Below, in pieces: positions 43,763 to 54,540 of a DNA stretch of 64,000 bases. The first letter of the stretch is position 1. The number at the start of each line of letters is the position of its first letter. The stretch lies in assembly GCA_030295235.1 (NCBI GenBank), contig AP026124.1, positions 1,302,001 to 1,366,000 on the forward strand, read 5' to 3'. The translations under genes and the position numbers were made by a program. Source of the DNA: Fistulifera solaris (Eukaryota; Bacillariophyta; Bacillariophyceae; Naviculales; Stauroneidaceae). The notes beneath the pieces are model-generated. The model did not search any database and was not told where the DNA came from. It was given only the letters and a program-made list of their open reading frames with translations.

Positions 43763-43908
43763 GAGGAAGAATATTGATTCATGACTGAAATCATTTTAGC
43801 CCTACACTGTACTCCGTAGTTGCGGAACCTTTTCGACATCATTAATTTATATGTATTTCCAACGCGAAATGCCACAGAAAAAATTTTTACTCAGTATTGT
43901 TGAAAAAT

Positions 43909-43963
43909 ATTTGTGGCTCAACAAGCTAGGAGAAGGAGCGATGATTAGGCAGCTATCTCGCTA
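43909..43963 (+). repeat. 55-bp direct repeat, copy 2
   Basis: Partner of 43708-43762, same orientation; diverged near its 3' end (GATTAGGCAGCTATCTCGCT against AATTACGCAGCCGTCTCGTT). Confidence 0.8.
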
Positions 43964-44401
43964 AAGTTCATGACGAAACTTTGATATCTTGGCGTTCAGC
44001 GCCGTTGATGAGAGTCTTGAGACGATCGGTGGTCCCCGCTTGTGTCTGAATCATCAGACAGGAGCCCTGCTTTCACTAATCCATGGAGTTCATTACACAA
44101 ATTTTAAGAAGGAACTGTCGACTCGTTTTTACAATACGCTTTGACTCTGATGCTTGATACGAGGTACCAGGTAAAGGTGTGACAGTCGTGAATTGCCGTG
44201 GCAGCACTAAAACAAGATGACGTCGCACCACTGTTATGCTTGAAACTGGTAATAATGCCGCGTGCCGCGTGGAACTGCAACATCGGATCATCACCGGATA
44301 CAAGGTACGGACTGCCGAGTTGCAGAGAAAAGCAATCAATCAATTGCAAAGATATCTCTTCCTGGAGTATTTCAATCATATAACAAGCAACCTCTTCATT
44401 C

Positions 44402-46707
44402 ATGAGTCGAGTGATTAGTTTAGTAACGCTCTCCGTCGCTGCTTTTGTCGGCACGGAAGGATACAGTGATAGTTCACGTCCGCCAGCGTTTTTCCACCGT
44501 ATTGTCACAGAAAAAGAGCGCAACGCGACAATAGAACTAGCGTTGCAAAAATTGGCTGTTACGAAGTCGCATGAAAGATACGAACGGCAACAATTCACAC
44601 GAAACATTTTTTCGAAGTTGCCTCGCGGAGGATATCAAGACAATGATGCAATTGACAAGGTTGACACGGAACAAGGTGGATTGTCTCTGGAACAGAAAGT
44701 TCAAAGAGCCATGCAGAAGCTTGGAATTTCACCACCCGTGCCTCCTCCGCCATCTGAGACAGCCGCGGAAGCCGATAATTGCGTGGATGGAGTTTGTTCT
44801 ATCCCTGATGCAAAGACTGACGTCCCACCGAGGGAACTTCCACCCGATCCCCGCGAATTGGCGGAATCCATATCCAAGGAACTTAACGTCGATGTTTCAT
44901 TGGTATGGGCAGCACTAGCGGCAACGTCCACGGGGTCGTCTGATGATCAGCGTGTTTACAATGTGCAAGAGGCTCGTGAAATGATTCAACAAGAATTAGA
45001 CATTATTAGTCAGGTATCCGAGGATGCGGATGCCGTCAAACAGCTCACCGCGGAAGGGTTTAATCCATTTTTGAGTCGCCGTGCCTTGGCTTTTGCTGAA
45101 ATGGACTTGGAGAACGCGAGGGCTATTTTACTGGCAGACCAGGAAGATGAAGAGACGAATTCAGGAGCGACGCAACCTGTGTCGGCTTTCAAGACGGTAG
45201 CCGTCAATACAGATTTTGATCCGACCAAGATTGATGCTCCCGAAGCAAAAAAATCGCGAGAGCCGACTCCGGCGAAAAAATCGGACGTGATTTTCGAAGC
45301 TACTGCATCGCAAATACAGGAACTCGTGCTGGAATCACCCGTGCCAGTTTTATTGGACGTCTATGCTGACTGGTGCGGACCTTGCAAGGCACTCACACCA
45401 GTATTGGAGGAAATGGCTATCAAATCAGGTGGGGCTTTTCGCCTCGTAAAAGTCAACTCAGACAATGAAAGGTCTATTGCGAGTGGCGCTCTCCAAGTAT
45501 CGGCTTTACCGACTGTGTTTGGAGTATCTGGAGGGAAGATTCGTCACCGCTTTCAGGGTATGCCTCGCAGCCAAGAAGTATTCCAAAACTTTATGATGGG
45601 GCTACTAGTACCTGGGCAGGCATTTGACCCTCCCGTCACACCAGCAGAGCAGAAGGAATATGATGAACTATCTGCTAAATTAATGCAAGCTGCTGGAGGC
45701 GCCAGCTTTTCATTTGGGTCGAGAGAACGTCTTCAAGACCGTGTTGTTGCGCGATTGGAAGATCTTATCCAGCAAGCGGATGGGGATATTTTGGAAGCTG
45801 AAGGTACGGCACAAACAGTGCGATCCTTACTCTCCAATGTTATTCAGAATCCTCTGGAAACAAAGTATCGCACAGTTAAGCTCACAAACAAACTGATTGC
45901 CGCGAAGGTAGGCAAATACAAAGCTGCCTTGTCAATCTTAAAGAGTGCTGGTTTTCAAGATAACGGTGATGTTATGATCCTTGGTGCAGGCAAAAACATT
46001 ATCAACGTCGCCCCTCTGATATGTGCTCGCGACTGCATTGATAAATGGATTAGTGAGAAAAGGTATGAAGTAGCGAAAGCAACTCGTAAGCGCCAAGATG
46101 AGGAAGCACGGCAAAAGCTGTTAGCCGAGAAGTTGGAAACGAATCAGGATGGGGAAGAAGATGCTGAAGATGAAGAAGAAGCTGTTGTCGATCCAAATGC
46201 TTGCACATTGAAGGTACGGATAGAAGGCAAAAGAAAGTCCACTCTCTTGACTGCCATGGAGATGACCCCCTGAGCTCTATGTTTGAAAAAGTCCCTTGGT
46301 TCGCCGATTCCCAATCGGGACAAGACGTTCAAATCACATGCGTCGCTAAGAAATTGGTTGTCAAATCTTCAGATTCAGCAGCGATGTCCAAATCATTGCG
46401 CTCGCTTGGGCTCATGCCGTCCGCCTCAATCGTTCTAAGCATTGTTGCGGACAAGAAAGAAGCGTCAACAAGCAATCTTGCAGAACGGGCTGCAGCAAAG
46501 AAGAGAAAGAGAAAAGGAAGCCATACAATGCAAAGCGTGGGCATTTATGCAAAGGATGATCATCTGAAAGGCGAGCTCGTAGACGGAGGTGGCGGAGTGC
46601 TCTATGAGCAGGATGTCACCGACGATGAGGAAGAAGCCGACGAGAATCAGGATGGCGAGGCACCGAAAGAAAACGAAGACACAGTGTCAGAAGAAGAAAC
46701 GGAGTAA
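44402..46707 (+). CDS. UBA-thioredoxin-PUB-UBX protein with signal peptide
   Basis: ATG at 44402; residues 1-20 are hydrophobic and look like a signal peptide (SLVTLSVAAFVGTEG). Domains in order: a UBA-like helix bundle (about 205-247, LTAEGFNPFLSRRALAFAEM), a thioredoxin domain with active site WCGPC at 324-328 and cis-Pro region ALPTV, a PUB domain (about 465-530, TAQTVRSLLSNVIQNP, KAALSILKSAGF), and a C-terminal UBX-like domain (CTLKVRIEG, GDDPLSSMFEKV). PUB and UBX both bind the AAA ATPase Cdc48/p97; UBA binds ubiquitin. This looks like a Cdc48 adaptor with redox activity. With a signal peptide it would act in the ER or in the plastid-surrounding compartment. One break in the UBX part: T2 at 46247-46248 (three fit); repair gives 768 residues. 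Confidence 0.8.
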
Positions 46708-46801
46708 CACGTAGTATCTAGCTAATGATCAATAAGAACAATGTCTCATGTACAAAGTTTGAAACGAAGTAGACTTCTTAAGAAATGAAACCAGCTCAGA
46801 C

Positions 46802-48324
46802 TCATTCTGCGACACGGCGAACCAGCCCGCCCGAAGATAGATCCATCTCAGGCTGTACTAGTGCTTGCAAAGCACGTTTCAAGCACCCGATGTTATAATT
46901 GATCAGTCCTTTGCGACGGAAGTTTTCTGATCGAGTGATGCACACCAAGGCAAGCATTGTATCCACCTCTTTCAAATAAAGCACCTAAACAGAACCATTG
47001 TTATTCAGTGAGAATAGACGTTGGAAAATAACAACTCGGCAACAAAAAATAACTTTGCTTACCATTCCGTTACTCAGTCGGATCACACTAGCACTTTCGT
47101 TGTCGTAGGCTGAATCTTGATCGACAATCTCTTCCTCCAAATCTCCTGCGGGGACTTCACTCGTCAAAGTATCTGCTGCCACTGCAGAACTTTCCGATTT
47201 ATCTTTGCCTTTAGCCGCGTTTGCTGCTGCTCTTATAGCTTCATGCGATGGACCAAGCCCATAGATACCGCTAACATCAAGAACTACATCGATCATATCA
47301 GAGCAGAGCTCCACTGAATTTAATAGAATAAAGCGACTGAGAAATTGTTCAAGTTAAATGTTGAAGTTCTCTGACGTTGACTTACCACTCTGCATATCTG
47401 CTGGTCCAGTATCTGTACTGATGTAAAGCTTTGAGACAACTGAAAGAGAAATTAAACATGTCAGCAACTCAAGCAAGATGAAAGTGATACATTCATCAAG
47501 CAACTCACCATCAAACAAATAAGCCTTCTCCATTGAACATGTCGAAACCATGACGTTCAAAAGGTTCTCTAAAGTGGGTAGTTGCGGAATGAGTCGTTGC
47601 ACAACGCGACTCAGCGCTTCATAAATGGAATGATCGTAAATACTTGTCAAGTGATACCGAATGCTGATGGAGTCGGGGCTGACGCCAGCTTCTGCCAGTT
47701 CGTCGGTAACTTGGGTCATGACGTCTCTACGACAATCGTACTTTGACTCATCCGATAAAAACAACTCGCCGTCCACCTTGTTGATAAAGACTTCGATTGC
47801 TGTGTTTGGATTAACCTGTAACGCCGCCGTGACTGTACTGGTCAAGGATTGCAAGACGTGATCGTAGGGTTCATCCTGGGCATCGACTACAAAAATGAGG
47901 GACGTCCTCCCTCCTTCAAAATCCGAAGGTTCATAGTAATCACCCGGAAAGTCGTGAACGACGAATCGGCATAACGGAGTGTGATCTACCAACGCTCGTT
48001 CTAATCCTTGCGTAGCTTCGAGGCGAAAAAAGCGTCTCGTGTGGAGACATTTTTGAAACACAACTCGCTGCGAGAAGAACAAAAAATGAGTCTCTCTTTT
48101 CAGTAACACTTCTAGTTCAACGCCACGAAACTTACCTGAATACTGGTCTTACCCGCTCTCCTTGGACCCATCAACATGACTCTAGGCAGTGACGCGATGG
48201 CTGGATCGTCAAAATCCACCTTTTCCTCCGCATGGTCAACGTCATCGTCGAGAAACAGAGGACCGTCGTTGGTCGCTTCTCGATCCAGGTTATCATACAC
48301 ATCATATTGACCGTAGTCGTTCAT
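46802..48324 (-). CDS. RRAGC: Rag GTPase, RagC/D (Gtr2) type
   Basis: Five exons: 48136-48324, 47509-48067, 47386-47439, 47063-47313 and 46802-46984; introns 68-78 nt; 411 residues, no breaks. The P-loop reads GPRRAGKTSIQ, then VVFQKC, FVVHDFPGDYYEP (switch II region, DxPG) and FINKVDGE (NKxD). The C-terminal roadblock-type domain shows VSKLYISTDTGPADMQS, ELCSDMIDVVLDVSGIYG and LYLKEVDTMLALVCITR, closely following RagC. Rag heterodimers report amino-acid supply to TORC1 at the lysosome or vacuole. The partner RagA/B is not in the window. Confidence 0.93.
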
Positions 48325-48769
48325 TTTTTTACGCGTTTAGTGATTTAACGGAATCGAAAGGATGTATAAGGTATAAGGCAATACAATTTTTATGATTCGA
48401 TGATTCGATCTTCAAAATGAATGAATGAAACGCAAAACAATTAAACACGGGACACGCGATGCGATACGCGGCGAGGATCGCGAATCGCGACGCTTGAAAA
48501 AAAAAAAGACTTTCGAGTTCGTATCGAACGATCTCTCTAGCTAGAAACTATACTTCGTTAAGTAGAGTTATCGTAACGGCACTCAGGTCACTGTTTGACA
48601 TTATACGAAAACCTAAACGACGTCGAGAGTTATGATAAAAGGAGAAGAAAAAAAGCGGTGCGCGTTCGTGCGATGAGCAAAAGAGGGCTGACTTCTAATC
48701 AACTTCAGGAAAGCAAGCTTGTACGTTCATGCGACACTCTTTGCTAGAAACAAAACGGTAAAGGATAGA
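48325..48769. other. Intergenic, divergent promoters
   Basis: Between RagC and the coiled-coil gene. It holds a cluster of CGCG and TCGCGA words (48455-48495) and a short A run (48498 onward). No gene. Confidence 0.5.
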
Positions 48770-50512
48770 ATGGCAGGCCACGCTCGCTTCACGGGACACG
48801 CGCTTCCCTCTCCACCACGTTCACCGTGGCGTTCGCCTCCCCTCGACAGGCCAAGAACGAGCATCTACAGATGCCGCTGAGTAGCTCCTCTCCCTCCAAG
48901 TCATGGGATGAGGGCGATGAGCGTCCTTGCTCGGTGCGCATTTCCCCACGAGCCACAGAACAGTCTTTTGTGGTACCCGTTTGGACGGACGATGATGACG
49001 AACCTCCTCTAACGAAAAAGCCTATCACCACCCCATCGTCACCTGCAACCACAAAAAGTGATACATGGGATTCTGCGCCACAAAGTTCGGAACAGGAAAG
49101 ATCCTTGCTTTCGTTACGACAAGCTTTAGCTGAAGTATCAAAACAGCGTGACAAGGCGATAGCGCAACAAGAACGATTGATGGAGTTAAGGTCTCTCGAT
49201 AAGTTGCGGATTGAATCTCTAGTGAAAGAAAGAGAGGCCTTGTCAATAACAATTCAAGAGCAGAAACAAAAGGGAAATTTTGAGGCTCTTCAAAAGAAAC
49301 TAGAGGAAAAAACACAGGCACTAGAAAGCGCCAAAATGATCATCACATCCTTAGAATCTGCGAGTGGCTCACAGATTGCGGATTTGAGGCAAAAGTCCGT
49401 GATCGGCAAGCTCAAATTTTGAGACTGGAAGCCGAGCTACACGAAAAGCAGAAAACTATCGACACTTTGGCAATCGAATTGCGTGACAATGGCATGGCAA
49501 CAGCTGTACCGAGACACGTCGTAGAACGACTCGAACGAAATCTGGCTCACATTCGTTCGGAAGCGGTTGTTTTGGAAGCAACACAAGATGCGGCATCTGT
49601 AACAATCTTATGTGACTACTTGGCCGACGCAATCCTTGCTTTGAAGGAAGGTGTGGAATGTTTTTCGTCGGCATCTTCATCTCGCAGCAGTGCCGATTCA
49701 TCGAATGAACATGAACTGCAACAGAAGAACTCGATGATTCAGCAATTACAAAATGAGCTGCACCAGCTGAAGGAGGAATTAAAGGACTCCCGCTCACTTA
49801 GTCGAAATGCTGAAAACGAGGAACTACAGTCGTTAAGAAATGAATTGCAGTGTCTTCAAGAGAAACACGCATCGAATGTGGCAATCTTGGCGAAGAAAGA
49901 GCAAGAATTGTCTGTGTGGAGAGATAGTCTGAAAGTTGACGACGATGACGGTGGCGTGGGTTATATATCGGACGATGCTGAAGACGAGGATGACGCACCG
50001 CAGCCTTCGACATCGCAGCTGGTTACGAGCAATGATTTGAGCAGCCCATCTCAAATTCAAGCTCTGGCCGACCTGCTCGCTCATGGAGTCCCTGTGGATA
50101 GTTACAATACCGATTATCAACCTGCCGACGAAATTGAATCAATTAAGTTAAAGTTGCAAGAGCTGACCAGTGAAAAGAAAGGGCACTTGCTGAACTTCGA
50201 ACTGAACGCGAGTCGCTCGCCAATGCCAAAATGATAATTTCTTCGTTAGAAAACGCCAACAAAAGCATGATGCAAGACCTGCGTTCGAGGCTGCAGGATA
50301 GTAACGTAGCCATAGCATCACTTTTGCAAAAATCAATGGGCAGCGAAAACACGACAGCGCAACTCCGTTCAGAGCTCGAGGCAATAAAGCGTGAACGAGA
50401 ACAAGATCGAGAGCGATACCAAAAGGAATTGGACCGCCTCCGAATCGAAAATTGGACCCCTCACTTCCTCGGACGGCAAGATGATCAAATGATTACTGAA
50501 ACGATTGATTAG
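48770..50512 (+). CDS. Coiled-coil protein, unknown
   Basis: Not recognised. After about 100 polar residues (Ser/Pro-rich, DDDDE patch) come long coiled coils: LLSLRQALAEVSKQRDKAIA, QKKLEEKTQALESAKMIITS, LRLEAELHEKQKTIDTLAIE and, after an acidic spacer, IKLKLQEL and SLENANKSMMQDLRSRLQD. The phrase AKMIITSLE/AKMIISSLENAN occurs twice, so the coil has an internal repeat. Two breaks: A4 at 49391-49394 and A4 at 50173-50176 (five fit at each). The start is uncertain: ATG 48770 fits if C4 at 48839-48842 should be five (581 residues); otherwise the first in-frame ATG is 48871 (547 residues). Kinesin-like, golgin-like or centrosomal roles are possible. Confidence 0.6.
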
Positions 50513-50676
50513 GAACAAGATAGTAGCCCCAAGGTAACACATGTTAAGTATTTTTGTTGAAGAGTTTCAAACGAATAATGCTTTTACTGGAAAGTACGTT
50601 GACAAATATAGCGACCTAATGTGGGCTGATCCTTCGAATTACTTGAATAGCATGTTGTAGAAAGCGTCGGAGATGC

Positions 50677-51888
50677 CTACGCTGAACCTTCAAAACGCAT
50701 CAACAAGCCATTACTGCCGAGTGCCCAGCCAGTATTGCCGTATTCCGGGAAGAATTTGACGTTGTAAAGGTTTCCTGGAATATCGTTGGCACTTTTATCG
50801 AAACTGAACTTCTTGCCGCCATCGTAGCTGACATACATGGTGTTGGAACCTCCGACAGCCCATACCTCATTTGGCGTTCGCCATGCTACATCGGTAATAC
50901 CATATCCTCCCGTCTTGATGTCCGCTTCGACGAAGTCAAAAGAATCCTTGGTCAGATCGGGCTCACCCTCACTAATGAAAAGCTTTCCTCCATTCAAAGT
51001 CATCCAAAGACCTTTCTGAATATCACCTTCGACGAAACCCATGTTTTGAATACGACGGGGTGTACCTCGATTGTGTGGAATCCAGAAATCGTCTTCAGGT
51101 TCCCAGGTCAAGAAGAAGTTACCTCGGCTCGATACCGCCAGGTAGGCTCCTTGGTCGTCTCGAACTTGGTTGATAATGGATCCAGTAAAATAAGAAGCTC
51201 CACTGATACCGCTGCTCGAAATTCGGTTCAAAGTAGCATCAATCGTTTCTTTTACTTGAGCTTTCCAGTTTCGACCGGCGTTGTCCGTTGTGTAGATCGC
51301 ACCCGTGGTGGTAGTCATCTCGGCCTTGGATGGTCCGAGAGCAACAATAGCAGCGGGCTCACCCGGCAACTTGGGAGACAAGGGAATACGTTCCCATGTC
51401 TTGCCGGCATCCTTGGTATGCAACAGTAGAGAGGGGCGTCCTAGAACCCAACCTTCACCGTCCTTGAAAGAAATTTGCTGAAATCGGTACGTGACTTCTT
51501 CCTCCGGATCAAGATTCGCAAACGATCGAGGCTCCCAAGTCTTACCACCGTCGTTGGTCTCCGCGAAAGCACCTCGAGATCCGACCAGATAACCATGATT
51601 CGCATCATCAAAGGCAATGTCGTAAATGGTATCCTCAAAAGGAATATCGACTCGTTTCCATTGCTTACTGGCTACCGCCGCAGCCGATTGTGGAGAGGAA
51701 AAGCCGGTGGCCAGTGCGGTTCCCACTACAGCAGCAGCAGATTGTTGCACAAAGGTTCTTCGATCTTCCAATCCGAAACTATCGTCCGTCATGAAAAGTC
51801 GTTGCTGACTGCGTAGGAGGGCCGGCGAAGGAGCGAATGCTCCGGATGTGGCCACGACACACGACAAGAGCGAAAAACGAAGGAACAT
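50677..51888 (-). CDS. HCF136: Photosystem II assembly factor HCF136/Ycf48
   Basis: Intact 403-residue protein, ATG at 51888. Three targeting parts are visible: a signal peptide ending TSGAF|APSP (plastid motif), a transit stretch, and a twin-arginine lumen signal with Arg43-Arg44 (RRTFVQQSAAAVVGTALATG). The mature protein is a seven-bladed beta propeller with repeated TxDGGKTWE-type turns (ETNDGGKTWE, HTKDAGKTWER, TTDNAGRNWK, SYDGGKKFSF). HCF136/Ycf48 binds the early D1 precursor and helps form the PSII reaction centre in the thylakoid lumen. Nuclear-encoded here, as in plants. Confidence 0.95.
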   Translation of the reverse strand: MFLRFSLLSCVVATSGAFAPSPALLRSQQRLFMTDDSFGLEDRRTFVQQSAAAVVGTALATGFSSPQSAAAVASKQWKRVDIPFEDTIYDIAFDDANHGYLVGSRGAFAETNDGGKTWEPRSFANLDPEEEVTYRFQQISFKDGEGWVLGRPSLLLHTKDAGKTWERIPLSPKLPGEPAAIVALGPSKAEMTTTTGAIYTTDNAGRNWKAQVKETIDATLNRISSSGISGASYFTGSIINQVRDDQGAYLAVSSRGNFFLTWEPEDDFWIPHNRGTPRRIQNMGFVEGDIQKGLWMTLNGGKLFISEGEPDLTKDSFDFVEADIKTGGYGITDVAWRTPNEVWAVGGSNTMYVSYDGGKKFSFDKSANDIPGNLYNVKFFPEYGNTGWALGSNGLLMRFEGSA

Positions 51889-52727
51889 GGTAGATGGTCA
51901 AGTAACAGAATATGAGGGCGAATAGACTCTTCTGCTTGATTATGTCAATGATGGCCTTATTTATGTGTTTGTGCCAACACAGCAAGTCAAAGTGTCACAG
52001 TCAGGATTTTGTGCTCTCGTCATAAGAAAAATCCGATCCGCGACAGTCGCTGACGTGCGTGCGTGAGACAGTACAGTTGATGTGAGACAACGAACAACGA
52101 CCCATACGTCTGGACATCGTCAGAGTAACACGTGACTGAAATGATAGCATTCATTCTTACCAGTACCATTTTTGTAACGACTGTCACCTATAATAACGGT
52201 ACGTAATGAGCAAATTGCCCGGTTCCGAGACGATTACAAGGCTGTCGACGCATTGCGAAGCAACATGAGTTCTATATTGAGGTGCTCATCCTCGTTCAAT
52301 TTTGCAGAAGATCTTTTTCATACTTTGGATCCATGTTATTGTTTGTAAAGCAAGAGCAGGGACTTGATGGTGCTTATTAGCTTGCAGCTGTTGACGAGAC
52401 GCGCAATTCGGGAAGCCAGAGTTACAGAGAAGAGAGGATGATTGGGTCGCGTTGCTGCGCTACCCACGGAACAAAATTTCTTTCAAAAGCATGAGCCTAA
52501 ATCCGGATGACGTTTCACAAACCGCGCAGCCTTAAGAATTCAGTGTGCGGTGTGACTCAACCAAAATGCAGTCCCGGCGTAAAATGGCCAATCGACTCAG
52601 CCGCATACAATAAATAAAAACACAAGCCGTTGGTATAGAACTTTATTATTGTTATTATTATCAAATGGTCAGCATTTAGCTTGGGGATCAGTAAAAGAAT
52701 AAAAAAGAAGGAATTCTTGTTAGAACC
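51889..52727. other. Intergenic
   Basis: Between HCF136 and riboflavin kinase, which diverge. Contains a CATGACTG-type copy at 52551-52595, a related half-site near 52134, and GTACC words near 52160 and 52197. No gene. Confidence 0.5.
52551..52595 (+). repeat. Dispersed CATGACTG/CAGTCGTG repeat, diverged copy 3
   Basis: TGTGACTCAACCAAAATGCA, GTCCCGGCGTAAAATGGCCA and a short end resemble the copy at 36716-36755 (AAAATGCAGTC..GGCG.AAAA..GCCA), with more changes. Confidence 0.45.
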
Positions 52728-53279
52728 ATGTCTACCGAAGCAGAGCTCAGAGAGCCGCATTTGATGAACCAAATACTGCCAATCCGCATGACTTCACGAG
52801 TCGTTCGAGGATACGGACGAGGATCCAAAGAGCTGGGTATTCCTACGGCCAATTTAGATACAGAACAATTGAAATTGTCCAAAGATGTAACTTTAGAAGA
52901 GTTCCCTACGGGAATTTATTGGGAGTTTCGAGAATTGCCGACCAGTCGGTGTACACCGCGGCGGTCTCGGTCGGTTACAATCCAACGTACGGCAACGACA
53001 CCAAAACCATCGAACCGCACCTCATTGCTCCCGAACACGATCCGCGAAGACACGCGAGTTCTACAGGGGAAACGCTGTTGAAGGATTTTTACGATCAGAC
53101 GTGTCGTTTGTCACTGGTTGGATACATGCGACCGGAATTGCCCTTCGAAGGATTAGACAAATTGATTGGAAGCAATCAAAGGAGATATTGCGAAGGCGGT
53201 TCAACTGGGAAACGAAATCAATGATACTTTGACGACAGAAAAGGAATGGGTGCAATCGGATGAGCCAGCTCGTGGGTAG
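52728..53279 (+). CDS. RFK: Riboflavin kinase (flavokinase)
   Basis: Converts riboflavin and ATP to FMN. ATG at 52728. The N-terminal half has GYGRGSKELGIPTANL, the family signature with the PTAN metal/nucleotide site; after that, FPTGIYWGV and SVGYNPTYGNDTKTIEPHLI supply the catalytic Glu (in TIEPHL) and riboflavin pocket. A helical C-terminus (LVGYMRPELPF, LDKLIEAI) is standard. Two breaks: G3 at 52921-52923 (four fit) and G2 at 53168-53169 (one fits). They cancel, giving 183 residues, the normal size for a stand-alone eukaryotic enzyme without an FAD-synthetase or phosphatase domain. No plastid signal, so cytosolic. Confidence 0.92.
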
Positions 53280-53430
53280 TTGTGCTATCTTCCTATGTTT
53301 TATAATAACGAAATTTTATTCTTTTAGTTTCAAGTCGAATTCAAGTCTCGTCAATCGATTACATGGTCTAATAGTCCGTCGATAATAATGCTACTAAAAT
53401 AAAAAAAATGGGTACCCCTTTTACATCCTT

Positions 53431-54540
53431 CTAAGCGTAGGACATGCGAAGACGCTTCGGTCTCTGATCTGTCAGAGACAAAGGATCAGCTTGACGAACC
53501 ATGTGACTGCTTGGGACCATAGGCTTTGCTACCGGGGCCATAGTGATCCGAGACGTCCATTCTACAATGCGAGCGTCTTCACCTGCTGTTATAAATGATT
53601 GACCACTGAGTGGATGCCAAGCTCGGATGACACCCACATGGCCCGCCGTAAAGAGTTGACGAGCTTGCCAGCGTCCTTCGTTGGTGAGATGAAAAATAGC
53701 CCCATTTCCCATATTCGACCCAACAGCCATTGCCAGTGTATTCGTAGGTGTCTCCCAATGTGCATCAATCAAATAGTCCACTTCTTTTCCCACTTGAAGC
53801 GACAAAAGTTGCCGCAAGTCTCCGTAGTGGTGCATACATGTACCCGACTTGAGATCCCACAGACTCGCCGTTTCCGATCCAGTCAAGGCAAAGGCTCGAC
53901 TCGAATCACCGCAAAAGCCTACTTTATGAAGTCCTGCACCAACATTGCATATCGAAATGGAAGCGGACTCTTCGGTAGGTTGCGTTGTGTCAAAGTAACA
54001 AAGCAGGCCGTCGTCCGCTCCCGAAGCCAACTGTTGGCCATTGAAACAGAGTGAAGTAATGGGCCCACGATGCGAATTGGCATAAGATCCCAGCGTCGAC
54101 TGCTGTCGCCAGTCGGTGAATATTATCTTCCCCGAAGCGGTCCCGGTCGCGACAATCGTATCGGAAAAGCCCACTGCGAGTGACTGCAGCGGCGCGGTTG
54201 CGAGGGGTGTGCGTATGATGGAAGTATCGGATTGCCGCAGATCCCATACAGCAAGACATCCATCGTGCTGTGCCATGAATAATATGTTTCCATCTTCCGA
54301 GTAAGCCATGTCGTGTGTAGTAGCATTTGAATTGTTTGCGCTGCTTTGCATCAACAAATTCATTCGTTCCCGATCGTACACGTGCACTTGACCGTTCGAG
54401 AGTGAACAAGCAAAGCTGGTATCGGAAACTTGCATATTCAAGACCCAATCTCCATCACCGGCAAGAGCATTCGAAGTTTGACGAGGTGTCAGCGACGTTA
54501 CAACCGTCCGGGATGGTCGCAGTAAATTGATAGCGTTCAT
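53431..54540 (-). CDS. WD40-repeat protein, WDR89-like
   Basis: 369 residues from ATG 54540; the frame also runs upstream to 54723 but that part looks non-coding. Six or seven WD repeats are readable (FACSLSNGQVHVYD, LFMAQHDGCLAVWDLR, VATGTASGKIIFTDWR, LASGADDGLLCYFD, FALTGSETASLWDLK, FITAGEDARIVEW). The stretch KEVDYLIDAHWET and the final GH.GVIRAW..LSG....TAGEDA are typical of WDR89. The role of WDR89 is poorly known; human WDR89 is an uncharacterised propeller. A basic PKRLRM tail may be a nuclear signal. Confidence 0.75.
   Translation of the reverse strand: MNAINLLRPSRTVVTSLTPRQTSNALAGDGDWVLNMQVSDTSFACSLSNGQVHVYDRERMNLLMQSSANNSNATTHDMAYSEDGNILFMAQHDGCLAVWDLRQSDTSIIRTPLATAPLQSLAVGFSDTIVATGTASGKIIFTDWRQQSTLGSYANSHRGPITSLCFNGQQLASGADDGLLCYFDTTQPTEESASISICNVGAGLHKVGFCGDSSRAFALTGSETASLWDLKSGTCMHHYGDLRQLLSLQVGKEVDYLIDAHWETPTNTLAMAVGSNMGNGAIFHLTNEGRWQARQLFTAGHVGVIRAWHPLSGQSFITAGEDARIVEWTSRITMAPVAKPMVPSSHMVRQADPLSLTDQRPKRLRMSYA

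Larger units (their letters stand above)
43257..44401. other. Intergenic with direct repeats
   Basis: 1.1 kb without a supported gene. It has a 55-bp direct repeat (43708-43762 and 43909-43963), TACTCCGTA at about 43811, a CATGACTG half-site at 43780 and a GGTACC near 44163. Several short frames on both strands lack coding character. Confidence 0.55.
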
